Assembly (NCBI GenBank): GCA_000328365.1
Contig: KB309465.1
Span: 37,562-101,561, forward strand
DNA length: 64,000 nt
Direction: 5' to 3'
Origin: Capitella teleta
Lineage: Eukaryota; Annelida; Polychaeta; Capitellidae
Positions 49,512 through 59,867 of the stretch are shown in pieces (positions within the stretch are counted from its first letter, which is position 1; every line of letters begins with the position of its first letter). Made by a program: the position numbers and the translations under genes. Below the pieces are notes generated by a model. The model was not told where the DNA came from. It saw only the letters and a list, made by a program, of their open reading frames with translations, and did no database searches.

Positions 49512-51500
49512 AAATTGAAACTTTAAATGCGGTCTGACGAAATAGCGAAATAGAGCGAAATGGAGCTCCGATTATCGCCCATTACATTGTGCTATGTGCA
49601 GAGAGGTTTTTAGTACTTCAAATGCATCAAACTAATAATTTGAGTTATTAAATACATCATTTTATACCATAAATTGATTAATCAAGTAATTGTCAAAAAA
49701 TAATATATTTTTTTACGAGATATTTAGGACAGCCATTATGGTATACCAAACGCGGATCTGCAAATTATTTCATCACACATTATGACTCTTGCATTTAATG
49801 GAAATGCGCTATGATATTTCTGCTATATATTTCGGGTTTTCATCTATGCAAGCGTAATGCATACCCAGAACTGAATAATACGTTGTACATAGCATACAAT
49901 GTATAGGCCTATACATGTCATGTGCGTACATGAACAAATTCAACACGGATGAATATACCAGAATTAGATAAAATCACCGTGTTACATCTAGTGCTATGAT
50001 GATTCGAAGTGACATCGATTCATGAATCATGGTATACATGTAGGCCTAGTGATAAGAATGTCAACAGGAAATGCAGTAACCAAGAAAAATAGAATTCATT
50101 TGTATGCTTATTGAAATAAACTTCTACCATTTATGCACTCACTGACACCGCTCGTCGATTTGGGGGTAGAGTTCGCCTTATCTTGGAGTTTGAGTTCGCA
50201 GAAGTTGAGGTTAAGAATTCTATTGTCCTCCTTTTGAAGAGTCCCGCTATAAGGGTCCATCAAAGAATTCCACAAGGGTTAATTTCAAGATTGGCGGTGT
50301 TTAAAAAGCTTGGCTTTTCTCTCTTCGTAATTGCTTTTTAATTGTTTTCACTATCTCCACAGCATTTGTTGTGGACACGTGGCCATCAAACACGACTACT
50401 GATATAGTTATCATTCATTGATGCTTCGCTAATTGGATAAAAGTGCATTATGCATTGTGCCTCTCACCACATCTCGTATCTCTGGGCAAATTCAATGTCA
50501 TCTCCAAGTCTATTGGTGAATGAGGCGGATGCATCTCACCACATCTTGCATCTCTATATCATCTCAAGTCTGAGATACAATGAGAGTGCCTCTCACTGTA
50601 TCTTTTCTTTTCAATCTAAAATGATGGGCTGTTGATATTGTTCGCCTAAAATTGAGGAAGAGTTAGAGTGGACGCCGTTTTTTCGTCCAGTGAGCAAATC
50701 TTCCTAATTGTAGACAGCCAGGATTGAGCGCCAGTCTCCACTTAACAACTGAACCTGGCTAAAATGACCGGAAAATGCTGTTATCATATCTTTTTACTCC
50801 AAAGAGCGAGAGCTTAAAAATTTACAATGTATAGAGACTCAACCACACGGAGTCTTACCAGTGGGCTCTGGTTACATGGAATGCCTATGCAGACTTCAAG
50901 ACGGTATAATATAATAATACACATATAGACAGTAAGCATTCACTGCATTGAGTTTGGTCCATATCTGCTCGCTTACTGGTAAGACCCCCTGTGCGCTGGA
51001 ACGGTGCATTTTACAACAAAGCAGTGCACATTTTTTTGGGTTCATTATTATATACGTAATGAATACAAACTAACTAACATAAAACAATTCTGTAATAACA
51101 TGAATCAATTCAGATTCCCGATTCGTAAAACAGAAAAACGTCACCAATAGAAGTAAATTTTGGTTTGAAAAGGGTAAATATATCCCCATTTCTGATGCTC
51201 ATAGTCATAACGTGTGATGAAATGATTTGTAGATCCGCGTTTGGTATACCATAATGGCTGACTTAAATATCTGGTAAAGAATACATTTGCTTTCGAGAAT
51301 TACTTGATTAATCAATTTATGGTATAAAATTATGTATTCAACAACTCAAATTATTAGTTTGATGCATTTTAATTACTAAAAACTTCTCTGCAGATATACA
51401 CGATCGCACCATATAATGGGCGATAATCAGGAGGGAGCTTTATTTCGTTCTAATTTGCTCTATTTCGCTGTTTCGTCGGACCCCTTTAAATGCCCAAATT
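49512..51500. mobile_element. Foldback element with about 280-bp inverted arms
   Basis: The left arm (about 49512-49789) and right arm (about 51203-51500) are inverted copies sharing long blocks such as GCATCAAACTAATAATTTGA, TATACCATAAATTGATTAAT and GGTATACCAAACGCGGATCT, at roughly 80 percent identity by eye. The 1.4-kb centre has no transposase and holds the hAT-like MITE at 50844. Either one long-TIR transposon or two head-to-head repeats would give this; a foldback is the simpler reading. Edges are approximate. Confidence 0.65.
50844..50993 (-). mobile_element. hAT-like MITE, inverted second copy
   Basis: Inverted copy of the MITE at 24142-24292: ends CACACGGAGTCTTACCAGT and, in complement, CACAGGGGGTCTTACCAGT; the interior shares GACCAAACTCAATGCAGTGA and CTTACTGTCTATATGTGTAT. 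The flanking 8-mers do not match. It lies nested in the foldback element, so it is younger than that element or hitchhiked with it. Confidence 0.7.
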
Positions 51501-51910
51501 TCGAACTCTTGAAAATGAAACTGATGCTGTGGAAAGTCAACTCGCGAGTCGAGTAATAATAATACTTGGGTGTATTCCGAATTTTGCCAAAGGCTTTCCT
51601 GCTCCTTCTTCTGAAAAAATGCTGGTACTATTATACTAACTGAATATCCGTACCAGTGCTAGATCATTCACTTAGTTATCATAGTTATCTCATGAAAGCT
51701 ATTATTATTAATAGAAAACTCTGTTCGCGCTCTTTACAATTATATCTTTTATTGAAAAGTTGCATATGAGTGTGCCCATACTTAGCATTTGAAACGACCA
51801 CTAATTAATGCTTTTTCTTTGTTAAAATAATTCGACTACTCGCTACAGGTCAAACAAGGGGGGGGGGAATTAAACCAGTTTAAAGGTGAACAATGCACAT
51901 AATTGTTGTT

Positions 51911-52893
51911 GCACTTTGAAGTAGACCCCGGAGCCGCTGCTGATGTGTACTAGCCGCCGCCGATTGGTGCTGTCGGCCACCGCTATCAGCCGATCACTGT
52001 CATCAGCCGATTCAATTCATATATTTTACACTCAGTATTATAATAAGTTATCATGTGTACGAACGAGTCTTCATTGTGTTTATGATAATTGTTTATATAA
52101 TTGCTATCTGAGCTATCTGTAAGTAGATTTTATTAAGTTTACTTCATTAAAATTAATTTAAGGATTTATGCCATACTGTATGTATGCCCATACATATACG
52201 AGGGTTGTCCCAAAATATATCAGAGTAGACTGACATAGAATGCGCAGTATACTAGTACGTACTAGGTAGGATTTATGTAAAATATTCCTTCAAGAATTGA
52301 GTACTAGTAGATCACTTGTTACTAACTACATGTATATTACTGGTATTACCTGGCATTAAGCCTGCCAATTTTTGATTGAGTGTTCTTTAACATTCCTCTT
52401 CCCACTGCATATATTATTATATTATTACATTATTATTGCATATATTATTTGCTTGCAATAAAGAGGTTAGTTTAATTAAAAGTAATTGCGTTTGAATTTG
52501 CGTCGGCAGGCTCTACAAACAAAGTTGGATAAACTTCATGGATAAAAATAACCTATTGAAGTTTATGAGACGCCCTAATCCTCTCAAACTTGTGTCAAGC
52601 AAGAGAGTGTAATTGAGTGGGACATTATAGGATTTGGAAATCGTCCAATCTCAAAAGTTGTCACACTGGTACCACATGTAAGGAGTAGTGCATGTGTGTG
52701 ATAACTAATGGCATCATTGTACATATATGATGGCATAGCAACCATTGCCAAGCCACTTCAAGCCGCTGCTAGCCACCGATCACAATGCTGAGCCGATATC
52801 TGATTGGTGGAGTATCTTAAGCAGCTAGCCGGTCATTTTTACTGCAGCCAGCCGATTCTGGCTAATTACAATCTGCTCTGGAGTCTACTTTAA
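51911..52893. mobile_element. Possible DNA transposon with AGCCGAT subterminal repeats
   Basis: The ends carry an imperfect inverted motif (AAGTAGACCCCGGAGC left; AAGTAGACTCCAGAGC in complement right). Clusters of AGCCGAT lie inside both ends (about 51951-52012 and 52790-52856), the arrangement of subterminal transposase-binding repeats. No coding capacity was recognised; boundaries are approximate. Confidence 0.45.
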
Positions 52894-53419
52894 GGGTAAG
52901 ATAATGATCTACCAGAATACAGTGTAACCTGAAAATTTAAAAGTTTTCGTCTTGGGCGGTTTCCTCCCGATATCTCTCTTATGCTCAGTGCGACTTCATA
53001 CTGATCTTGTCGAGGGGGGTCACACATATCTGAATTATTTAAGGACTTCGACCAACACTTCCTGGCAGTTCTATACTTCTATATAAATTATATGATCATA
53101 TAGCCACTTCATCAGTTAGAGCAAAGCACTGGCTTGGTCTTAAATTACTGCAAATTTATATTCTTACGGCCTTGTGAATTATGGGATTAGAGATTATTAC
53201 ACTTAGTAGGCCTACTAACCTGGTTTCTGTACAGTTATCACTCGGTGGCTCCAGTTTGAGTCCAAGTGGACTCGTACAGACTCTGGGAGAATTCTCCTGC
53301 AGAGAAGGAGGTCCTCTTTGTCTGGCATGTATTTATACAATTTATCCATGCATGCTGTAGGCCTATCCCCAAGTCTATTTTTTTTTTTTTTTTTTTCAGA
53401 TTTTTGCACCTCAAAGTAC
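52894..53419. other. Upstream flank of RAB24
   Basis: A pyrimidine tract with CAG ends at 53399, so the RAB24 start exon probably has a spliced 5' UTR whose first exon lies in this stretch. I cannot place it. Confidence 0.4.
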
Positions 53420-55996
53420 ATGATGGTTGGACCAGATAAGGTTGACCTGAAGGTTGTTCTTCTTGGCCGCGAGTACAGTGGGAAAACCGCTCTCGCTCAT
53501 CGTTATCTTTTACAGAAATTCAACCCTCACATGAACTACCAAACAGTGAGTGTCCTCTCCTCCTTTAAATTGCTGTCTCAGTTTTCTGTTTTGGCATTTG
53601 TAGACTGTTGGAGCAGCGTACGGAGCAAGGAAATTTGAGGTGGATAAACAAACCATCTTCATGGGCTTATGGGTAGGTTTTTCTTTCCCTTGGCAGTTTA
53701 GCCCCAATGCAGTGCTTTTGTTTTTCACGCAGGACACGGCTGGCAGCGAGCGCTATGAATGTATGAGTCACGTCTACTATCACGGTGCTTGGGCTGCCCT
53801 AGTTTGTTTCGAGTTAATTGACAGAGAGAGCTGGTTGAGGGCTCGTCACTGGGCTAATGAAGTGATGACGCGTGGTGACGTGAGCATTGCATGGGATTCT
53901 TGTTGATGGCGTTTTCATTGAGCTCTTTTTGTGAAGGAGGGTTGCAAGATCTACTTGATTGGAACCAAGGCGGATTTGGTGACTGAACCTGGTACCCCAA
54001 GAAAGATTGAATATGCTACTGCTAAGAGCTATGCTGATGGTCTGTTCTTCTCTCAAATCCTCCTTCAATTTCAATCTTTGTTTTATTTTTTTTTCAGACA
54101 TCCGTGCCAAGTATATTGAAACATCAAGCAAAACAGGCCAGAATGTTGGTATGTGAAATACATAATACAAACTGCGGTGGAGTTTCGGTGTGAAAAATTC
54201 CTGAGATTATAAAATGTTAGACATGTTCAAAAATGTTTTGAATGGCAGTATCCTCAAACAAAGTCTTAGATAACATAATTATGAAAAATGCAAATCACCC
54301 TTAGCATCATCAGAATATCTATTCAGATTTAAAGAAAGGCACTCAACCACGCAATGCACTTTCATTGTTAATGAGGTAATTAACAAATTTAGCAAAATAG
54401 GAAGTCCAGTATGTATGTTTTCTTGATGCCTTGAAGGCATTTGACTGGATCAGATACCTTCCATTGTTCCAGATGCTCGAGCATCGAGAATTCGGTCCAC
54501 TAAAAACACATATGCTAATCTCCCCGTATGTCAATCAAAAAGCGTGCGTTGAATGGGATGACCATTTTTGTGTTAAGAGTGTTCCGTGCGTGTTCCCGGT
54601 TCTTGCCTAGTCTGAACTTAGTGGGTGAAGCACACAGACTAGGGTGGAAGAATAATCCAATTTATTGAAGCAGGTCTAAATGAAAGGTGGTTGGATGAGG
54701 GCAGTAGTGGAAGGAAGACAGTTAATGGGTTAGTTGAAGAAATTCGAGCTCAGCATTTCCTCTGGTTATATAGAAACATAACTTTTGGATAATGTGGCAG
54801 GTCTCACATGGAAAGTCAGGGCAGTTAGTGAACCTAGAGAGTTCAATATTTGAGTACGAAGGGGCATTTGATGGAAAGAATGAAGCAGGGGGGAAAAGGA
54901 GAACGAGAGAACTAATATAGTGTAATCTGTGTATGCATGCATGGGTATTCACAACAAAGAGTGAAATTAAAAATAAGGAGGCGTTCTTTCTCCGATTTTA
55001 TTTAATGTGTACCAAGATGAATTACTCTCTAGGCTCAAGAACTTAAATGCTAGATGCCACATTGGATCCCATTTCTGTGGCGCCTTCGCAAACTCCGATG
55101 ACATGATTTTGTTCTTACCGTCAATGAAGGGTTTGAGACCTTCTAGGTGTGTGCAAATTAAAAAAAAACAAAAAAACTTAAAAACCTTCCCCCAGAATGA
55201 TTGTATTTTCTATTTAAGACATACTGTATGCCACTATTTGGTATATAACTGCTTTGACCTCAGTGACCCAGCCATGTCTCGTTTTGAGGTGACCTCGAGG
55301 AAATGTATACATTTTTTATTAGGCTTACCACGCACTACTCATTGTAATTTTCTGCATCAAATTTGTCAAGATATATCTCTGTACATTATCAGATTTGTAT
55401 TCGTTTCATAAATTTCTTTAATGCCGCAATTAACTCATCAAACTCTGTGCATCATTAACTTTAGACGGTAGCGGATCATCAATATCCAATAGTCTTAGCC
55501 ACATATCATTCAAAAACAGAACTGCTTGTACTGCATATACATGTATAATGAATTCTAGTCTCTCATGCGTCACAATATCATTTCTAATAGCAAAACATAA
55601 CTAATAATAGATCTCCTCAATATACGTCAAATTATCTCATCTCCTTGCCATGTCCATTACAAAAATGTACTCTCGTATGATGAAATTACTTTTGCACTTA
55701 ATGTTCCATGCACATCTTGAGAGTTTACACCTTCACTATGTATCGTTTGCCAAGCTTTGATGAATAAACATTTATATATATTAAATTAATCAACAGAAGA
55801 GATGTACTGCATGATTGCCGAAGATTATGTGGCCGACATGGCAAAGAAAACCAAAGGTGAGAACTGAATATGCTCTCTTCGCTCACTTCTCAACTCATCA
55901 ATAATTTCAGAACAAATAGAGAAAGAGCGAGATAGAATCCGGCTGCCTGACAAACCTGGTCAACAAAAACAGAGTTTCAAAGACAAATGCTGCTGA
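53420..55996 (+). CDS. RAB24: Small GTPase RAB24
   Basis: Atypical Rab linked to autophagosome handling. Exons: 53420-53545, 53604-53672, 53733-53879, 53937-54039, 54098-54148, 55797-55856, 55911-55996; 213 residues (human 203). The P-loop is GREYSGKT at 16-23. Switch II reads DTAGSERYE with Ser70 where most Rabs have the catalytic Gln, and the base-recognition motif is GTKAD rather than NKxD; both are RAB24 hallmarks in vertebrates. It ends with -CC for geranylgeranylation. ATG 53420 and 53423 are tandem. The 1.65-kb fifth intron hosts a LINE relic, whereas the other introns are 48-60 bp. The gene converges on RCCD1, with poly(A) signals about 70 bases apart. Confidence 0.95.
54310..55420 (+). 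mobile_element. LINE reverse-transcriptase relic in RAB24 intron 5
   Basis: In the sense direction the intron reads FLDALKAFDWIR (usually LDxSKAFDRV), then, after about 390 bases of unrelated sequence, GGVLSPILFNVYQDELLSRL and FANSDDMILFLPS, and finally SRKCIHFLLGLPRTTHC, the usual C-terminal zinc-knuckle-like region of such LINEs. The expected catalytic ADD is changed to SDD, and stops interrupt the frame. The roughly 390-base insert (about 54585-54975) splits the domain before GGVLSP. Non-functional. Confidence 0.75.
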
Positions 55997-56527
55997 AAAT
56001 GTGTGCACGGTGATCCAGATCAAAGCCCTCATCAGAGTTCTATTTATTTATATACCAGAATTTTCTTGAATGTTGTGAGTGATATTGGGTATGGATGCCA
56101 TTTATTTGTTCATGTCTCATTTTCTATTTTTATGTATGTTTTTTTTTTTCTCTCTTTTATTTTATAAGGTTTTTGATCTGTATTTTGTTACTTATTCTAG
56201 CTTCTGCTCAATCAATGTTGAATTCCAAATTTTACAATTCCTCACACAAACAATATTAATTCTAATCTCACAAAAATATCAGTCATTAACTCATTATGGG
56301 CATTAATTGTTATGAATCTACCATTTTATCCTGCATCTCCACTGATCTGCATTATACAAACCTGGTATTGACTTGCATTTCATCTTCAACTGGCATATAT
56401 TATCTTTGTCGGTGTATGTGTTCTTAAGTAACAAATCTATTCCTTTTAATATATCCTGCAGTCTCTTTCAATGCTAATCAGAAACTTACTTAAAGTCATG
56501 TCTATCTTTAATATGTTTTGATATTGA

Positions 56528-56533
56528 AATAAA
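56528..56533 (+). terminator. Candidate poly(A) signal of RAB24
   Basis: AATAAA about 530 bases after the stop codon, followed by T-rich DNA. Confidence 0.5.
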
Positions 56534-56604
56534 TATTTTTTCTTATGATAATTTGACTCCTTTGAAAAAAAAACCTCTTTGCTGTTGCGTAACCTTGAAA
56601 GACG

Positions 56605-56610
56605 TTTATT
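56605..56610 (-). terminator. Candidate poly(A) signal of RCCD1
   Basis: TTTATT on the plus strand (AATAAA on the minus strand), about 80 bases after the RCCD1 stop. A second TTTATT near 56657 is closer to the stop and is an alternative. Confidence 0.45.
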
Positions 56611-56690
56611 GGTTTACGATTTGAATGAGCAAAGTAATTTTTTTATTACTTCCTTTGTTTTTTATTTAGTGAACTAGTGTGTGAACTATT

Positions 56691-59397
56691 TCACGTTAGA
56701 GCACATTCAACAATCGTATTCCAATATCCACATCTCACGTCTATCACATTCTTTGAAAAATGAATGACTTTTGTTGGTGAGTCACGAGATATCCTGTCAC
56801 CTAGGCCAAGTTGTCCATAGTCATTGCACCCCCAGCTGTACAAACTCCCGTCATCTAAAATCAGGTGAACATTGTATTTTAATAATTTCATTATTTTTGC
56901 AAATTCTGACAAACCTGTAACTGCAGCTGAATGTCTTGATCCACAAGCGATGTCTTTAAAAGACAGCAATTCATGGTTTTCGTCTTCAACATCAAGAACT
57001 GAAGGGATCGACTGAACATTCACAGTCTCAACATTTACTTCCTCATCTTTGTAATTGCTTGGAATTCCTCCTGTTTGAGTTTTCTGAATTTTTGCCGGTC
57101 GAACGGATTCAATAGATTCAGGTTCAACTTTCATTTTTACTCCTTTCGAACGAGCACCCAGTTGGCCTCGTTCATTCCAACCCCATGTGTATATGTCGCC
57201 AATATCTGAAAAGGATAAACAAGTGCACTCATTTCTCATTTAATAAAGTCTATAAAGTCCAAGATCAGAACACAGTAAAACCCCGCTAACTCGAAAACGG
57301 ATAACTCGAAGACCCCTCTTCGTCCAAGTGTTTTCAAAGTCCCGACGACTACCCTATACTTTAGCATTGCAGATTGCTCGGATTCCTCGAACCCCGCTTC
57401 GTCGAAAAACCCTGTTCCTCGAACATATTTTTCGGTCCCTTGAGCAAAATCGAATCGTATTCGTCAAAGTTTTTTTTTTTTTTTTTTCTAACATCAAAGA
57501 ACCCTTTCGCTAATTAACGCCACTCTGTTTACTGTTTTGGACAATCGTTTACAGAGTTCGACTCGCGTGTCACCTCTCGCATTCACGATGCTTGGTTAAC
57601 AATAGAAGAGAGACATGTAGTAGATTTTCGATCGGAGTAAAACACATGATGAAGACGATTACAGAAAGCGGTATAGCCTCTGTTGTTGAATAGGCGGGAA
57701 ACATCAATAATAAACAAACTCTGCCCATCAGTATAAAACCCGATCATTCGTCACAACAAATTAATCAGTCTGTGACTGTCTGTCGACGAATCTCTGCGAG
57801 ATATATCTGCAATAATGGCGACTAAACGAAAGATCACTTGTGTAACCCTGGAGACCAAGTTCCTGGCGATCAGCGAAAAGGCCATCGCCGATAAGTTTGG
57901 AATCCCACCAAGCACCCTGTCAACTTGGATAAAAAATTCCGAGAAGATTCAAGTGCATTATAGAGAGAGTGGAGGTGACAGGATGCTGTGGTTGAAGGCG
58001 ACAAGAACAAAGATTATCCCCCTCTCTCGGCCGATTTTGTATATCTTGTAGTAAACAAATTTTTTTTTTTTTTTTTTCATGTGTTGGCAGCTTTAAAGTG
58101 GTCAAGGGTACGTCATTACGCTATCATAACGTAATTTAAGATCAATATGCTATCATAACGTCATCTCATAGATCATAGCGTTACCAAAATGTGAAAACCC
58201 CTCTTCGTCGAAAACCCTCTTCGTCAAAGTGTTTTCGCTGGTCCCTTCAAATTCGAGTTAGCGGGGTTTTACTGTATAAGGATCCTGATTTTCAGAATTC
58301 TCACCGCTAAGAGCAGCGGAATGCCATCCCCCAGCAGACACAGAGGTCATTGACATTCCCTCCAATGCAGCAACCTTTTGCGGCTGTGTCTGGCTCTCAA
58401 TGGTACCGTGGCCAAGTTGCCCTCGACTGAGAGATGAAAGCTGTCATCACAGAATTATGTGATCATCATGTACCAACCTTCCAGAACCAAATGTGAAAAC
58501 AATTCCAATTTTGGAGAGAAGTATCGTGTGTTCATGGCCGCAGGAGACAGACTTAATCAAGATTTTGGGAGACACAATCTGTTTGAATATTGGGGCGTCC
58601 TTTTGAAGCAAATGAACTTGCGCTCTATCTGTGGAGAAATTTATAAGATATAAGATCAAATTAAAATAAATAACTTAAAATAAGCAATCACCATCAATGG
58701 CAACTACATCAGTTTCTCCAGCAGCAATTTTAGTGAGATTGGTTGTAGAGCTTTCGCAAGGAAGAGGCAATAATTCCTGGCCATGATTTGCCGAATGACA
58801 CTGCCCCTGTTTGTTTACAAGGTAAACAGCATTCCAAGAAGAAGCAACTGACGAGTAGCGTTCAAACTGAGTTTTAGATGGAGTGTTCCATGAGCTTGAA
58901 GTCAACCTTCCATCATCTATAAAAAAAAATACTATTAACATAAAAGTGAAACAAGGACATGTAAAACAATGCAATTTACCACTGAGAAAGATAATGTGGT
59001 CCCAGCCAATTGCCATATGCTGTAAATTAGCTGTTTTGTCTGCAACTGAATGTTTCGGAGACCGTGTGCTAGTCAATGATGAGTGAGACTGAGAGGTGTT
59101 CACAGAGTTGGATTCAGACTCAGTTATGACTACTGCCTTGTCTTGTATTTTTGTATCTGCAACAAGATTTCCTTTCTCACGCCATTGCAATGGTTCTTGA
59201 ACTTCCCCCATAGACTCAGCTCTGTCTCGATCAAGATCGTGACATTCTGTGTTATGGAATGAGCGCAAGTCGAGAGGAATGGGAGAAGATCGACATACGT
59301 TATGATTCTGACTATAATTATTGGAAGTGGTCTCTGGTTCTTGATTCTCATAACTCAGCTGTCCAAAAACGTTGAAACCGAAACCAAATAACGCCAT
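56691..59397 (-). CDS. RCCD1: RCC1-repeat protein RCCD1
   Basis: Beta-propeller protein; the human orthologue partners the demethylase KDM8 at chromatin. Exons: 58980-59397, 58692-58916, 58478-58628, 58305-58426, 56915-57205, 56691-56854; 456 residues (human 376). It opens MALFGFGFNVFGQL, as human RCCD1 opens with a GFGFCGFGQ-type strand, and carries RCC1 blades with SRGQLGHGT, AGGWHSAAL, GDIYTWGWNERGQLG, ACGSRHSAAVTG and SLYSWGCNDYGQLG. A low-complexity insert near residues 40-120 explains the extra length. The fourth intron (57206-58304) holds a complete-ended pogo/Tigger-like element; without it this intron would be about 97 bp. Head to head with PSMD4 (start codons 471 bases apart). Confidence 0.92.
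57273..58274 (+). mobile_element. pogo/Tigger-like transposon, internally deleted
   Basis: Terminal inverted repeats of 23 bp (CAGTAAAACCCCGCTAACTC at the left, exact complement at the right) with inner CTTCGTCGAAAA repeats near both ends. The right flank is TA, the expected target; the left flank is CA, a one-base change. The frame 57815-58051 encodes 78 residues starting MATKRKITCVTLETKF with IADKFGIPPSTLSTWIKN, a CENP-B/pogo N-terminal helix-turn-helix. The DDE catalytic part is missing, so this 1002-bp copy cannot transpose alone. It also contains two TCATAACG octamers. Confidence 0.85.
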
Positions 59398-59867
59398 TTC
59401 AACGGTTAAATGTTATTTATCAATTCCCTATATCACTTTCTCCGTCCGAATTGGCAAAACAATACAGTTTAATCACACAATGATTGACTTCAGTTTCCCA
59501 AAATAATTCCCATCATGGCACGTGAGCGGATGTTGATTTCGACGACGAAGAAATTAATCGATGAAACGAAGATTTCGGTGAGTGTTGAGCCCGAGAGTGA
59601 CAGTGAGACCGAGGTCGTCGGAGGCAGTTTGATCTCATATCTTACCGCTACTTCTTGTATTTATAGCTCAAAATTCCTCTCATCCTTTTTATATTGATTT
59701 TGTTTTGTAACAATTAAACCTGCGTATGCCACACAACTTAACACGATCAAATTATACACTGGCCTCTGTCGGGAGTCAACTGGTAAAGCTCAAACTTAAC
59801 GACCGGAAGTTGTTCTTTCAGCAAAATTATTTCCTTCGGCGCTTATGAATATTCATCAAAAGCCAAA
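59398..59867. promoter_or_regulatory. Shared RCCD1/PSMD4 promoter region
   Basis: The 470 bases between divergent start codons must hold both promoters. ACCGGAAGT, an ETS/GABP-type site typical of housekeeping promoters, lies at 59802-59810, 57 bases before the PSMD4 ATG. A CACGTG E-box lies at 59519-59524. No TATA box is evident. Confidence 0.5.
59515..59697 (+). CDS. Possible small ORF or orphan first exon
   Basis: An ATG opens 60 codons between two divergent genes (MARERMLISTTKKLIDETKI at the start, then an acidic ESDSETE stretch). A consensus donor GTGAGT follows the 21st codon, so it could be a first exon with unknown partners, an upstream ORF in a longer PSMD4 5' UTR, or chance. I recognise no family. 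Confidence 0.2.
   Translation: MARERMLISTTKKLIDETKISVSVEPESDSETEVVGGSLISYLTATSCIYSSKFLSSFLY

Larger units (their letters stand above)
55997..56690. other. Convergent 3' regions of RAB24 and RCCD1
   Basis: T-rich DNA carrying both 3' UTRs. The plus-strand AATAAA is at 56528 and the minus-strand signal at 56605. No other gene seen. Confidence 0.6.

Noticed and set aside
52200-52222. Mariner-like end (GAGGGTTGTCCCAAAA) and a similar one at 47426
   Set aside because: No matching inverted end or transposase found for either, so an element cannot be supported.
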